Assembly (NCBI RefSeq): GCF_024166365.1
Contig: NC_064822.1
Location: 106,946,823-107,010,822 of the forward strand
DNA length: 64,000 nt
Source of the DNA: Elephas maximus indicus
Taxonomy: Eukaryota; Chordata; Mammalia; Proboscidea; Elephantidae
Direction: 5' to 3'
Below the pieces are notes generated by a model that saw nothing but the letters and a program-made list of their open reading frames with translations, did not search any database and was not told the origin of the DNA. Within the stretch, counting starts at the first letter, position 1. Every line of letters starts with the position of its first letter. The position numbers and the translations under genes were made by a program. Positions 1 through 12,064 of the stretch are shown piece by piece.

Positions 1-605
1 CCAGCTTCTTGGATTTTTTGCTCAGCATACAGACTGCATAAGTATGGTGAAAGGATACAACCCTGATGCACACCTTACCTGACTTTAAACCACACAGTAT
101 CCCCTTGTTCTTTTCGAACAACTGCTTCTTGATCTAAGTGCAGGTTCCTCATGAGCACAATTAATTGTTCTGAAATTCCCATTCTTTGTAATGTTGTCCA
201 TAATTGGTTATGATACACACAGTCTAATGCCTTGCATAGTCAATGAAACACAGATAAACATCTTTCTGACATTCTCTGCTTTCAACCATGGTCCATCTGA
301 CATTTGCAATGATATCCCTCGTTCCACGTCCTCTTCTGAATCCAACTTGAATTTCTGGCAATTCCCTGTCAATGTACTGCTACAGCCACTTGTGAATTAT
401 CTTCAACAAAATTTTACTTGTATGTGATATTAATGATATTGTTCGATAATTTCCACATTCTGTTGAATCACCTGTGTTTGGAACAGGCACAAATATGGAT
501 CTCTCCCAGTTGGTTCGCTAGGTAGCTATCTCCCAAATTTCTTGACATAAATAAGTGAGCACTTCCAGTGATGCATTCTTTTGTTGAAACATCTCAGTTG
601 GTATT
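1..605 (-). pseudogene. RTE-type LINE reverse transcriptase fragment
   Basis: Reading the minus strand gives a decayed reverse transcriptase resembling the RTE/BovB clade. Recognisable stretches include PTEMFQQ, NYRTISLIS, QVGFRRGRGTRD and CFIDYA, in the order found in the fingers/palm part of the domain. Stops interrupt it, so it is non-functional. The element continues off the left edge of the window (towards its 3' end). Its 5' boundary near 605 is approximate. RTE elements normally encode one endonuclease-RT protein; only part of the RT is here. Confidence 0.8.
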
Positions 606-667
606 CCGTGGGAGAGAAGTAGATTTCCAGACCTCTGTGCTTGTGTGCATTTGGTAGGGGGCATGAA

Positions 668-1426
668 AGGAAGCAGTATTTTTTTTTATTAACTTTTATT
701 AAGCTTCAAGTGAACGTTTACAAATCCAATCAGTCTGTCACATATAAGTTTACATACATCTTACTCCATACTCCCACTTGCTCTCCCCCTCTTGAGTCAG
801 CCCTTTCAGTCTCTCCTTTCGTCACAATTTTGCCAGCTTCCCTCTCTCTCTATCCTCCCATCCCCCCTCCAGACAAGAGATGCCAACACAATCTCAAGTG
901 TCCACCTGATATAATTAGCTCACTCTTCATCAGCATCTCTCTCCCACCCGCTGACCAGTCCCTTTCATGTCTGATGAGTTGTCTTCGGGGATGGTTCCTG
1001 TCCTGTGCCAACAGAAGGTCTGGGGACCATGGCCGCCGGGATTCCTCTAGTCTCAGTCAGACCATTAAGTATGGTCTTTTTATGAGAATTTGGGGTCTGC
1101 ATCCCACTGATCTCCTGCTCCCTCAGGAGTTCTCTGTTGTGCTCCCTGTCACGGCAGTCATCGTTTGTGGCCGGGCACCAACTAGTTCTTCTGGTCTCAG
1201 GGTGATGTAGGTCTCTGGTTCATGTGGCCCTTTCTGTCTCTTGGGCTCTTAGTTGTCGTGTGACCTTGGTGTTCTTCATTCTCCTTTGCTCCAGGTGGGT
1301 TGAGACCAATTGATGCATCTTAGATGGCCACTTGTTAGCATTTAAGACCCCAGACGCCACATTTCAAAGTGGGATGCAGAATGTTTTCATAATAGAATTA
1401 TTTTGCCAGTAGGAAGCAGTATTTTT
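668..1426 (-). mobile_element. 5'-truncated L1 (3' UTR only) with target duplication
   Basis: The insert at 683-1410 is the 3' UTR of the same L1 family as the full-length element at 6.8-14.8 kb, in minus orientation (poly-T at the left, AATAAA-type signal on the minus strand). It is flanked by a direct repeat AGGAAGCAGTATTTT at 668-682 and 1411-1425, the expected target-site duplication. No ORF2 sequence remains. The 189-codon plus-strand ORF through it is antisense to the UTR and is not called as a gene. Confidence 0.88.
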
Positions 1427-2794
1427 AACAAGCATTTCCGTTAGTCTAACACTGGAAGTCTTTGAACTACTCTTAGAGAAAGTCTTTGATCTCAAAGATG
1501 AATAAGACACAGCCCTTGTCCTCAAAGAACTCACTCTTTAGGGATGGGATATGTTTTGAGGAGATAGGGTAGGAGGGATCAGGTGACAGATGTGAGGACT
1601 CCTGCAATGAAAATATGGGTTCCCAAGAGCAACAAGAGGGTGCTAAGATACTGGAAAATATCTCTAGTGGGGAGGAGAGAGTACTCTGAATCTTCATAGA
1701 TTTTTCCCAGAGGTAGCCCTGAATGAAGGGACAAAGTTTTGGCCATGGGGAGACTGGATAAACAGAAGAGTCTTGGCCTTGGAGAGAGTAGCACAACCTG
1801 TCAGTGCTGCACCCAGATGTCCTCAGATCCCATTTACCAGCTCTGTGCATCCATCCCCCAGCTTCTGTGTGTTCACTCCTAATGGCTTACATCGCAGCCA
1901 TCTTTAGGGGATAAAACGTTGGCTACTGGAGCTGCTTCACCCAGATGCCCCAAGGACTGGAAGTGTCTGTGAGCACCTCCAGTGACTGATAGGTGAGGGT
2001 GTGCAAAAGCCCAGTCCCTTTACTCCAAGTACAACAAACTCTGTGCTTCAAGGTATACTGCAGAGCTCCCTGCAGGAGCAGGCAGAGGCTGGGTCCCTCC
2101 CGAAATCATACCCTTGCCTGGTTTCATCTCCTTCCCTATTCTGCTTTCCCCACTGCCTTACAGAATTTTGCTATGAGTGTTTTCCTTAGTAAACCACTTG
2201 CACATGAATCCTTGTCTCATCCAACCTAAGACAGAGAAATGCTTTAGGCACTAAAACAACCTGGTTCACAGTTGTTTAGGAAGAAGGGAAAAAATGGGAG
2301 GTAGGTTATGAAAGCTGATCCTGTTCCCATGGCGATCTAGGGAGGCATTCCTCTCTCCCCTTCACCAGCGTGGACCACCCAGACCTGCTTCTCCAGAAAT
2401 GTCATTGTTAGTGCCCAGGGAGGGATAGCTCCAGGAGAGGTGACACCAGGAGAGGTGGCATCAGGCTTCAGACTGCACAAAACCATAAGAAACTGACAGA
2501 AAATGCAAGCTCAATATCAATTCCAGGCAAAGCCAAAGGTGTAAATCTGGAGCCCAAACTTGGGATAAGTTGCTTCAAAATCTACACAGAGAAGACTCAC
2601 CCTTCTTACTACGCCAGAAAGGTGTCCAGACAGTTCAGGGTGTTCCAAGACCAGTGTGAGACTTGGCTAAACAGTTAGACATTCCTTCCCCTGTTCGCTC
2701 GGCCTGCCCTCTGCTGGAGTGTGTAATGAATAGCGGGCTGGTCAGGCAAGAAAGAGCCAGAAGCCTCCAAAAAAAAAAAAAAAAAAAACCCCTC
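1427..2794. other. Non-genic; possible ancient LTR remnant near 1,900-2,232
   Basis: No gene is seen. The stretch 2,150-2,232 (TAAACCACTTGCAC followed by a CCTTGTCTCA-like segment and ending CCTAAGACA) resembles the 3' end of an old plus-strand ERV LTR, but the 5' boundary is unclear. An A-run of 19-20 bases lies at about 2,769-2,788. The remainder looks unique. Confidence 0.35.
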
Positions 2795-3045
2795 AAATCC
2801 ACTCATCTTTCAGGGTCCAACTTAAATGTCACCTCCTCCAGGAAGCTTCTGCTGATTCCTGTAGCTGGAAGCAGGTTCTTCACTTGTGAGTTCTCACAGC
2901 TCTTTATGTATACTCCCCTAATGGCACTTCTACCTTATGTCATGGTTATATATTATATATGCTATTTCCCCAACTAATTGTGAGCTCCCAGGGAAGAAAG
3001 ATTTCTTTGAAATTTTCTCCCAAAGGATTTTGCACCTGCTCAGAA
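2795..3045 (+). repeat. L2 LINE 3' fragment
   Basis: The segment contains the L2 landmarks in order: AATGTCACCTCCTCCAGGAAG, a GAGCTCCCAGGGAAG-like block and the terminal part. It is old and diverged, as expected of an ancient mammal-wide LINE. No coding capacity remains. Confidence 0.6.
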
Positions 3046-3225
3046 ATATCTCCTATAGCTAAGCCTTAAATTCACATCATTAGAGAGAGTCCTTTGAATT
3101 CAAATGTTGTATTTCCAAAGAGGCCCAATTAAAATGTAACAATGAAAAGATGTAAACATGTTAGCTGGACAGTGAGTCATTAACCATTTAGGGAATTAGC
3201 ACATTAGCAGAGCCCAGAGTTTGAT

Positions 3226-3420
3226 CCCTGGTGGCACAACGGTTCAGCGCTTGGCTGCTAACCAAAAGGTTGGTGGTTCGAACCCATCCAGAAGCTCTGC
3301 AAGAGAAAGACCTGGAGATCTACTTCTGTAAAGATTACAGCCAAGAAAACTCTGTTCTACTCTATCCCATGGGATCGCTATGAATTGGAATTGACTCAAC
3401 AGCACCTAACGACAACAACA
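3226..3420 (+). repeat. AfroSINE, long form with RTE-like tail
   Basis: The 5' part carries a tRNA-like head: an A-box-like segment after CCCTGGTGG and a B-box-like GGTTCGAACCC. The body continues through a longer middle (GATCTACTTCTGTAAAGATTAC) and TCGCTATGAATTGGAATTGACTC. It ends in CACCTAACGACAACAACA, the tail type also seen on the RTE 3' ends in this window. Confidence 0.85.
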
Positions 3421-4816
3421 GAGTCTGGAGAGCTTGGTGTTACAGGAAATTTTTTAAGGGGGCAAAGACAGATTTTGAGAAAAGGAAGGATAGAGAATAC
3501 TGGAAGAGAGGGCTGGGCATGAGGCACTTCTGAGGACCATTGACCGGGTAAAGCTGGGGGGAGGTTGGGAGGTTGGAGGGATACAGAAGGGAGCTAGGGG
3601 CCCACTTACCCTGGGGTAGAGGTTCCAGAAGGAGAGGCTGGGAACAGGCATCAACAGGGCTATTTTATCTCATAGGACCCCAAGCCTGTGAGCTTTCCAA
3701 GGTCTACAAAATCGTTTGAAGCCTGAAAAGAGATTATTGGCTCCAAATGCAAAAAGAAAACAGTAGAATAAAATTAATAAATGCTTAATTAAAAGGCAGT
3801 AAAACAACATCATGTCAACTTCATTAATTGCTAAATTTAGCATTTTAAATATTCATTTCATTTGAAAAAACTTGTGGGCTAGATTGTCTCACTTCATAAC
3901 AATTTCTGAGTGGAGACAGTGACTCTTGAGAAATCATAGCCAATTGTAAATTAAATACTACTCATAGCCAAATAATTTCCAACGCAAATTTATAAAAACC
4001 CCTTTCAAATTTACAGGGCAAAAATTATATTTAATGTAAGAAATGAGTGCATCTTAATATACTAGATGTATTGAAAGTAGGAATCCCTGGGGCTTACAAA
4101 AATCTTAAACTGGCTATGAGCATCAAAAACCAATTTCCTCTACCCACTTCATAATTTCGCTCCAATTGGCATTGTGGTCCTCACTTTCCATACGCAGACA
4201 AGCACTCATAGACCATGGTGCTTCCTTCACAACACAACTTGAATTTCCCTTCTTGTCCATCAGAAGAGGCAAATCCCTCACAGTTAATTGATTGAGCAAA
4301 TGCTTGAAATAGTTAGCTGAGAAGTCTTCTTGTTCTTAAGGGACCATCCAGAGGGAACCAATTTATTATGTACATTTCCTGAGTATTTTATGCACTTCCA
4401 AGCAAAAACTCAATACATATTCTAAACCTTCCCCTTTTACACAGAAATAAATACACTGTGGCACTGGTTTGTTTTTCATTTAACAACCAAATCCCACTCG
4501 GAAATGCATAATTATGAGAAAACCACTAGTAACCTCTCACCAAAATAGAAGCTGGAGACAAGTACAACCCTTTGAGATTTTGTATCCAGTCAGAAAACAC
4601 AAGCCACAGGATGTAGTTAGAGAACTGGTAAGCCATTGTAGGCAGAAACAATTTAGACAATGGTAGAATATGCCAGTGTAAGGGGATATGCAATGGGTGA
4701 ACTCTGTGGAAGCCTGATAACCAAGAGTAATTTTTTTAATTGCAAGAGAAATGGTGATGGGGAAGGCCAATGCATCATCACCTTTCTCCTTCTTCTCCTT
4801 CTTTCCTCTTGTTCTT
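3421..4816. other. No recognisable feature
   Basis: Mostly AT-rich unique sequence. I see no exon-like ORF, RNA gene or repeat that I can name. Confidence 0.5.
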
Positions 4817-5143
4817 TGTTGTTATTGTTAGCTGCAATCTAGTCAGCCCCTGACTCATGGTAACCCCACGCAGAAGAAAACACTGCTCAGTCCTGTGCCA
4901 TCCATACGTCACGATCAGTTGCAGACTGGACCATTGTGATCCATAGGGTTTTCACTGGCTGATTTGTGGAAGTAGATCACCAGCCCTTTCTTTCTAGTCT
5001 GTCTTAGGCTGCACATTCCACTGAAGCCTGTTCAGCAACAGCAAGCCTCCGCTGACAGATGGGTGTTGGCTGCACTTGAGGTGCATTGGTCAAGAATCAA
5101 ACCTGGATCTCCTGCACAGGAGGCGAGAATTCTACCATTGACT
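4817..5143 (-). repeat. tRNA-Gly-headed composite SINE
   Basis: On the minus strand the element begins with a block matching tRNA-Gly(GCC): TCAATGGTAGAATTCTCGCC, then a B box GGTTTGATTC, ending ACCAATGCA. A middle follows that is shared with the RTE 5' region (CCTAAGACAGACTAG). It ends in a GAGTCAGGGGCTGACTAGAT-type tail followed by AACAATAACAACAAA. The same architecture occurs on the plus strand at 33,369-33,655, which argues for a real SINE family and not a chance fusion. Confidence 0.75.
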
Positions 5144-5430
5144 CTTATTCTTACTGAAAAAAAAAAAGGGTGCTGAGAAGCCCGGGTACTGAGAAGCCCG
5201 GAGGAATAGCCAAATGGAAGCAAAGAGAGGCCAGTTATTCAATAAGGGCTGAGTACATACTGGTAGGAGCAGGAGGGCCTGATCATAGTCTAGCTGCAGA
5301 GCAGAGAGCAACAACACTCACACAAGAGACCAGAGAAGCTGGGTTTCATGTCCACAGGCGGGGGGGCAGAAAGGAAAATAATCCAAGGTTTAGTTAAGTC
5401 ATGTTTTCTCTAGTGACGTCTAGAAATGTA
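5144..5430. other. No recognisable feature
   Basis: A short A-run is present at about 5,157-5,167 and an imperfect direct repeat (GAGAAGCCCGG) follows. Otherwise the stretch looks unique. Confidence 0.4.
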
Positions 5431-5870
5431 AAAAATTCAACAAAGAAATATTTATTTAGTAGCTACCGTGTCCCAGGCAGCAGGACACAACAATAAACAA
5501 AACAGATAAAGGCCCTGTTTCATGAAGCTGACTTTCCAGTCAGGGAGAAAGACAATAAATAAATACACAGCAAATACATGCGATATAATATCAGATTGTG
5601 ATCAATGCTACGAAGGCATAGGAAGCAAGGTATGGGGACAGAGGGTGATGGCGTGTGACTTTAGAGAGCGTCGTCAGGAAAGCCTTCCTGGGGGGTGATG
5701 CTTGGACACCCTAGGCACCAGTCCTAAAGTGAAGGACTGAACTATCGCAGTGTATGGGTAAAGAGTGTTCCAGATGGGAGCAACAACAAGCATAGAAACC
5801 CTGGGACTTGGCCATGTGCTGGGCGTGGTGGGAGATGAGGTTGTAGAGCTGGTCCCCTAGAGCAGAGTCC
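5431..5870 (+). repeat. Ancient mammal-wide interspersed repeat, family uncertain
   Basis: Begins with ATTCAACAAAGAAATATTTATTTAG-like sequence, continues with AACAATAAACAAAACAGATAAA and the phrase GAAAGACAATAAATAAATA, then a long purine-rich body. This is the layout of a common old mammalian repeat. The same body type recurs at 28,770-29,420, 32,590-32,995 and 58,080-58,450. I cannot fix the family name from memory. Confidence 0.5.
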
Positions 5871-6114
5871 AGGGAGAGACCTCATTCTCTTTTGCTCCCA
5901 ACAAGTGGAGACAAATAGTTGTGTCTTAGATGGACTCTCGCAAGCTTTTAAGATCCCAGACGCTACTCACCAAAGTCAGATATAGAACATTACCTTTGTC
6001 AACTATGTTATGCCAATTGACTAAGTTGTCCTCCCAGATGATGGTAACAAGCATTTTGACCCAGTAAATGAATCCTGCGAGTTATTTGGATATGTCTAGG
6101 AAGCTTCAGTAACT

Positions 6115-6275
6115 GTGCCCCCATGTGGTTTGCCATGTATGTGGATACATGTGCAGTACATCTAATGTGTGTATACATATGCCTACAGATACACCCATAC
6201 ACACATGTGCATTTACTTGCATACGTCTTCCTATACACATATGCATTCATGTATACCTACGTAACCACACACATA
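6115..6275. repeat. Degenerate alternating purine/pyrimidine tract in L1 3' UTR
   Basis: A run rich in TATACATATG, CACATGTGCA and ACACATAT motifs, imperfect but strongly alternating. It lies in the 3' UTR part of the old L1. Both strands carry chance ORFs here (6,008-6,250 and 6,123-6,328) that I do not regard as genes. Confidence 0.6.
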
Positions 6276-7813
6276 TTTTTCGTTTGTTTTTACTGTTGTT
6301 TACCTTATTATTCTTTTTAGTTCTGTAGTATTCAATTGATGTACGTGCCACAATTTGTTTATCCATTCATCCGTCGATCGATGGGCACTTAGGTTGCTAT
6401 TGTGAATATTGCTGCAATGAACATAGGTGTGCTTATGTCTATTCTTGTCACTGCTCTTATATCTCTAGGAGTGGGATTGCTGGATCACAGGGTATTTCTA
6501 TTTCTAGGTTTTTGAGGAAGTGCCATACTGTTTTCCATAGTGGTTGTACCATTTTATGATCCCACCAGAAATGTGTAAGAGTTCCAATCTTCCCACAACC
6601 TTGCCAGCATTTGTTGTTCTCTGTTTTTTTGGTCATTGCCATTTTTGCAGGAGTGACATGGTATCTCATGGTAATTTTGATTTGCAACTCTCTAATGGTT
6701 AATGATTGCAAATATTTTTTCATGTATTTGCTGGCCACCTCAATGTCCTCTTTGGTGAAGTGTCTGTTCATGTTCTTCCAACCTTTTTTGATTGGATTAT
6801 TTGTCTTTTTTTTTTATTATTAACTTTTATTGAGCTTCAAGTGAACGTTTACAAATCAAGTCAGACTGTCACATATAAGTTTATATACACCTTACTCTGT
6901 ACTCCCACTTGCTCTCCCCCTAATGAGTCAGCCCTCCCAGTCTCTCCTTTCGTCACAATTTTGCCAGCTTCCAACTCTCTCTATCTTCCCATCCCCCCTC
7001 CAGACAGGAGATGCTAACACAGTCTCAAGTGTCCACCTGATATAATTAGCTCACTCTTCATCAGCATCTCTCTCCTACCCACTGCCCAGTCCCTTTCATG
7101 TCTGATGAGTTGTCTTGGGAACGGTTCCTGTCCTGGGCCAACAGAAGGTTTGGGGACCATGACCGCCGGGTATTCCTCTAGTCTCAGTCAGACCATTAAG
7201 TATGGTCTTTTTGTGAGAAGTTGGGGTCTGCATCCCACTGATCTCCTGCTCCCTCAGGGGTTCTCCATTGTGCTCCCTGTCACGGCAGTCATCGATTGTG
7301 GCCGGGCACCAACTAGTTCTTCTGGTCTCAGGATGATGTAGGTCTCTGGTTCATGTGGCCCTTTCTGTCTCTTGGGCTCTTAGTTGTCGTGTGACCTTGG
7401 TGTTCTTCATTCTCCTTTGCTCCAGGTGGGTTGAGACCAATTGATGCATCTTAGATGGCCACTTGTTAGCATTTAAGACCCCAGACGCCACATTTCAAAG
7501 TGGGATGCAGAATGTTTTCATAATAGAATTATTTTGCCAATTGACTTAGAAGTCCCCTTAAACCATGGTCCCCAAACCTCTGCCCTTGCTCCGCTGACCT
7601 TTGAAGCATTCAGTTTATCCCGGAAACTTCTTTGCTTTTGGTCCAGTCCAGCTGAGCTGACCTTCCATGTATTGAGTATTGTCCTACCCTTCACCTAAAG
7701 CAGTTCTTATCTACTAGTTAATCCGTAAAAAACCCTCTCCCACCCTCCCTCCCTCCCCGCCTCATAACCACAAAAGTATGTGTTCTTCTCAGTTTATACT
7801 ATTTCTCAATATC

Positions 7814-10800
7814 TTATAATAGTGGTCTTATACAATATTTGTCCTTTTGCCTCTGACTAATTTCGCTCAGCATAATGCCTTCCAGGTTCCTCCATGTTAT
7901 GAAATGTTTCACAGATTCGTCACTGTTCTTTATCGTTGCGTTGTATTCCATTGTGTGAATATACCACAATTTATTTAACCATTCATCCGTTGATGGACAC
8001 CTTGGTTGCTTCCAGCTTTTTGCTATTGTAAACAGAGCTGCAATAAACATGGGTATGCATATATCTGTTTGTGTGAAGGCTCTTATTTCTCTGGGGTATA
8101 TTCTGAGGAGTGGGATTTCTGGGTTGTATGGCAGTTTATTTCTAACTGTTTAAGATAACGCCAGATAGATTTCCAAAGTGGTTGTACCATTTTACATTCC
8201 CACCAGCAGTGTATAAGAGTTCCGATCTCTCCGCAGCCTCTCCAACATTTATTATTTTGTGTTTTTTGGATTAATGCCAGCCTTGTTGGAGTGAGATGCA
8301 ATCTCATCGTAGTTTTAATTTGCATTTCTCTAATGGCTAATGATCGAGAGGATTTTCTCATGTATCTGTTAGCTGCCTGAATATCTTCTTTAGTGAAGTG
8401 TGTGTTCATATCCTTTGCCCACTTCTTGATTGGGTTGTTTGTCTTTTTGTGATTGAGTTTTGACAGAATCATATAGATTTTAGAGATCAGGCGCTGGTCG
8501 GAGATGTCATAGCTGAAAATTCTTTCCCAGTCTGTAGGTGGTCTTTTTACTGTTTTGGTGAAGTCTTTAAATGAGCATAGGTGTTTGATTTTTAGGAGCT
8601 CCCAGTTATCGGGTTTCTCTTCATCATTTTTGGTAATGTTTTGTATTCTGTTTATGCCTTGTATTAGGGCTCCTAAGGTGGTGCCTATGTTTCCTTCCAT
8701 GATCTTTATCGTTTTAGTCTTTATGTTTAGGTCTTTGATCCACTTGGAGTTAGTTTTTGTGCTTGGTGTGAGGTATGGGTCCTGTTTCATTTTTTTGCAA
8801 ATGGATATCCAGTTATGCCAGCACCATTTGTTAAAAAGACTATCTTTTCCCCAATTAACTGGCACTGGGCCTTTGTCAAATATCAGCTGCTCATATGTGG
8901 ATGGATTTATATCTGGGTTCTCAATTCTGTTCCACTGGTCTATGTGTCTGTTGTTGTACCAGTACCAGGCTGTTTTGACTACTGTGGCTGTATAATAGCT
9001 TCTGAAATCAGGTAGAGTAAGGCCTCCCACTTTCTTCTTCTTTTTCAGTAATGCTTTGCTTATCCGAGGCTTCTTTCCCTTCCATATGAAGTTGGTGATT
9101 TGTTTCTCTATCACATTAAAAAATGCCATTGGAATTTGGATCGGAAGTGCATTGTACGTATAGATGGCTTTTGGTAGAATAGACATTTTTACTATGTTAA
9201 GTCTTCCTATCCATGAGCAGGGTATGTTTTTCCACTTAAGTAGGTCCTTTTTAATTTCTTGTGGTAGTGCTTTGTAGTTTTCTTTGTATAGGTCTTTTAC
9301 ATCCTTGGTAAGATTTATTCCTAAGTATTTTATCTTCTCAGGGGCTACTGTGAATGGTATTGATTTGGTGATTTCCTCTTCGATGTTCTTTTTGTTGGTG
9401 TAGAGGAATCCAAGTGATTTTTGTATGTTTATCTTATAACCTGAGACTCTGCCAAACTCTTCTATTAGTTTCAGTAGTTTTCTGGAGGATTCCTTAGGGC
9501 TTTCTGTGTATAAGATCATGTCATCTGCAAATAGAGATAATTTTACTTCCTCCTTGCCAATCTGGATGCCCTTTATTTCTTTGTCTAGCCTAATTGCTCT
9601 GGCTAGGACTTCTAGCACAATGTTGAATAAGAGTGGTGATAAAGGGCATCCTTGTCTGGTTCCCATTCTCAAGGGAAATGCTTTCAGGCTCTCTCCATTT
9701 AGAGTGATGTTGGCTGTTGGCTTTGTATAGATGCCCTTTATTATGCTGAAGAATTTTCCTTCAATTCCTATTTTGCTGAGAGTTTTTATCATAAATGGGT
9801 GTTGGACTTTGTCAAATGCCTTTTCTGCATCAATTGATAAGATCATGTGGTTTTTGTCTTTTGTTTTATTTATATGGTGGATTACATTAACGGTTTTTCT
9901 GATATTAAACCAGCCTTGCATACCTGGTATAAATCCCACTTGGTCATGGTGGATTATTTTTTTGATATGTTGTTGAATTCTATTGGCTAGAATTTTGTTG
10001 AAGATTTTTGCATCTATGTTCATGAGGGATATAGGTCTGTAATTTTCTTTTTTTGTGATGTCTTTACCTGGTTTTGGTATCAGGGAGATGGTGGCTTCAT
10101 AGAATGAGTTGGGTAGTATTCCGTCATTTTCTATGCTTTGAAATACCTTTAGTAGTAGTGGTGTTAACTCTTCTCTGAAAGTTTTTTAGAACTCTGCAGT
10201 ATAGCCATCCGGGACAGGGCTTTTTTTTGTTGGGAGTTTTTTGATTACCGTTTCAATCTCTTTTTTTGTTATGGGTCTATTTAGTTGTTCTACTTCTGAT
10301 TGTGTTAGTTTAGGTAGGTAGTGTTTTTCCAGGAATTCATTCATTTCTTCTAGGTTTGCAAATTTGTTAGAGTACAATTTTTCGTAGTAATCTGATATGA
10401 TTCTTTTAATTTCAGTTGGGTCTGTTGTGATGTGGTCCTTCTCGTTTCTTATTCGGGTTATTTGTTTCCTTTCCTGTATATCTTTAGTCAGTCTAGCCAA
10501 TGGTTTATCAATTTTGTTAATTTTTTCAAAGAACCAGCTTTTGGCTTTGTTAATTCTTTCAATTGTTTTTCTGTTCTCTAATTCATTTAGTTCAGCTCTA
10601 ATTTTTATTATTTGTTTCCTTCTGGTGCCTGATGGATTCTTCTGTTGCTCACTTTCTATTTGTTCAAGTTGTAGGGACAGTTCTCTGATTTTGGCTCTTT
10701 CTTCTTTTTGTATGTGTGCATTTATCGATATAAATTGGCCTCTGAGCACTGCTTTTGCTGTGTCCCAGAGGTTTTGATAGGAAGTATTTTCATTCTCGTT

Positions 10801-11623
10801 GCATTCTATGAATTTCCTTATTCCCTCCATGATGTCTTCTATAACCCAGTCTTTTTTCAGGAGGGTATTGTTCAGTTTCCAAGTGTTTGATTTCTTTTCC
10901 CTAATTTTTCTGTTATTGATTTCCACTTTTATGGCATTGTGGTCTGAGAAGATGCTTTGTAATATTTCGATGTTTTGGATTCTGCAAAGGTTTGTTTTAT
11001 GACCTAATATGTGGTCTATTCTAGAGAATGTTCCATGTGCGCTAGAAAAAAAAAGTATACTTTGCAGGAGTTGGGTGGAGAGTTCTGTATAAGCAGTGAG
11101 GTCTAGTTGGTTGACTGTTGTAATTAGGTCTTCCGTGTCTCTATTGAGCTTCTTACTGGATGTCCTGTCCTTCTCCGAAAGTGGTGTGTTGAAGTCTCCT
11201 ACTATAATTGTGGAGGTGTCTATCTCACTTTTCAGTTCTGTTAAAATTTGATTTATGTATCTTGCAGCCCTGTCATTGGGTGAATAACTATTTAATATGG
11301 TTATATCTTCCTGGTCAATTGTCCCTTTTATCATTATGTAGTGTCCTTCTTTATCCTTTGTGGTGGATTTAAGTCTAAAGTCTATTTTGTCAGAAATTAA
11401 TATTGCTACTCCTTTTTTGCTTATTGTTTGCTTGATATATTTTTTTCCATCCTTTGAGTTTTAGTTTGTTTGTGTCTCTAAGTCTAAGGTGTGTCTCTTG
11501 TAGGCAGCATATAGACGGATCGTGTTTCTTTATCCAGTCTGAGACTCTCTGTCTCTTTATTGGTGCATTTAGTCCATTTACATTCAGCGTAATTATAGAT
11601 AAGTAAGTGTTTAGTGTTGTCAT
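7814..11623 (-). pseudogene. L1 ORF2 (endonuclease-reverse transcriptase), disrupted
   Basis: ORF2p nicks DNA and reverse-transcribes L1 RNA at the nick. The start at 11,623 opens the endonuclease domain with LNVNGLNAPIKR and LQETHL; VGDFNTPLS and SDHNAI follow. The RT domain has [10 protein letters not shown] and the catalytic FADDMILY (9,531-9,508). A cysteine/histidine cluster (CWRGCG...HCWWEC) sits near the C-terminus. Lesions: a one-base frameshift near 11,418, an in-frame TAA at 10,186-10,188 (where a tyrosine codon would be expected), and a one-base frameshift near 8,130. The terminal piece 7,814-8,050 completes the C-terminus in another frame. All else is open, which is consistent with relative youth. 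Confidence 0.93.
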
Positions 11624-12064
11624 TTTGATGCCTTTTTATGTGTGTTGTTGACAATTTCATTTTTCCACTTACTTTTTTGTGCTGAGACGTTTTTCTTTGT
11701 AAATTGTGAGATCCCTCATTTTCATAGTATTCGACTTTATGTTTGCTGAGTTGTTACGTTTTTCTTGGTTTTTATTTTGAGTTATGGAATTGTTATACCT
11801 CTTTGTGGTTACCTTAATATTTACCCCTATTTTTCTAAGTAAAAACCTAACTTGTATTGTCCTATATCGCCTTGTATCCCTCTCCATATGGCAGGTCTAT
11901 GCCACCTGTATTTAGTCCCTCTTTTTGATTATTGTGATCTTTTACATATTGACTTCAATGATTCCCTGTTTTGAGCTTTTTTTTTTTAATTAATCTTAAT
12001 TTGTTTTTGTGATTTCCGTATTTGAGTTAATATCAGGATGTTCTGTTCTGTGACCTTGTGTTGT

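Noticed and set aside
641-1210. 189-codon plus-strand ORF as a gene
   Set aside because: It lies antisense across an L1 3' UTR insertion and its left end crosses the target duplication.
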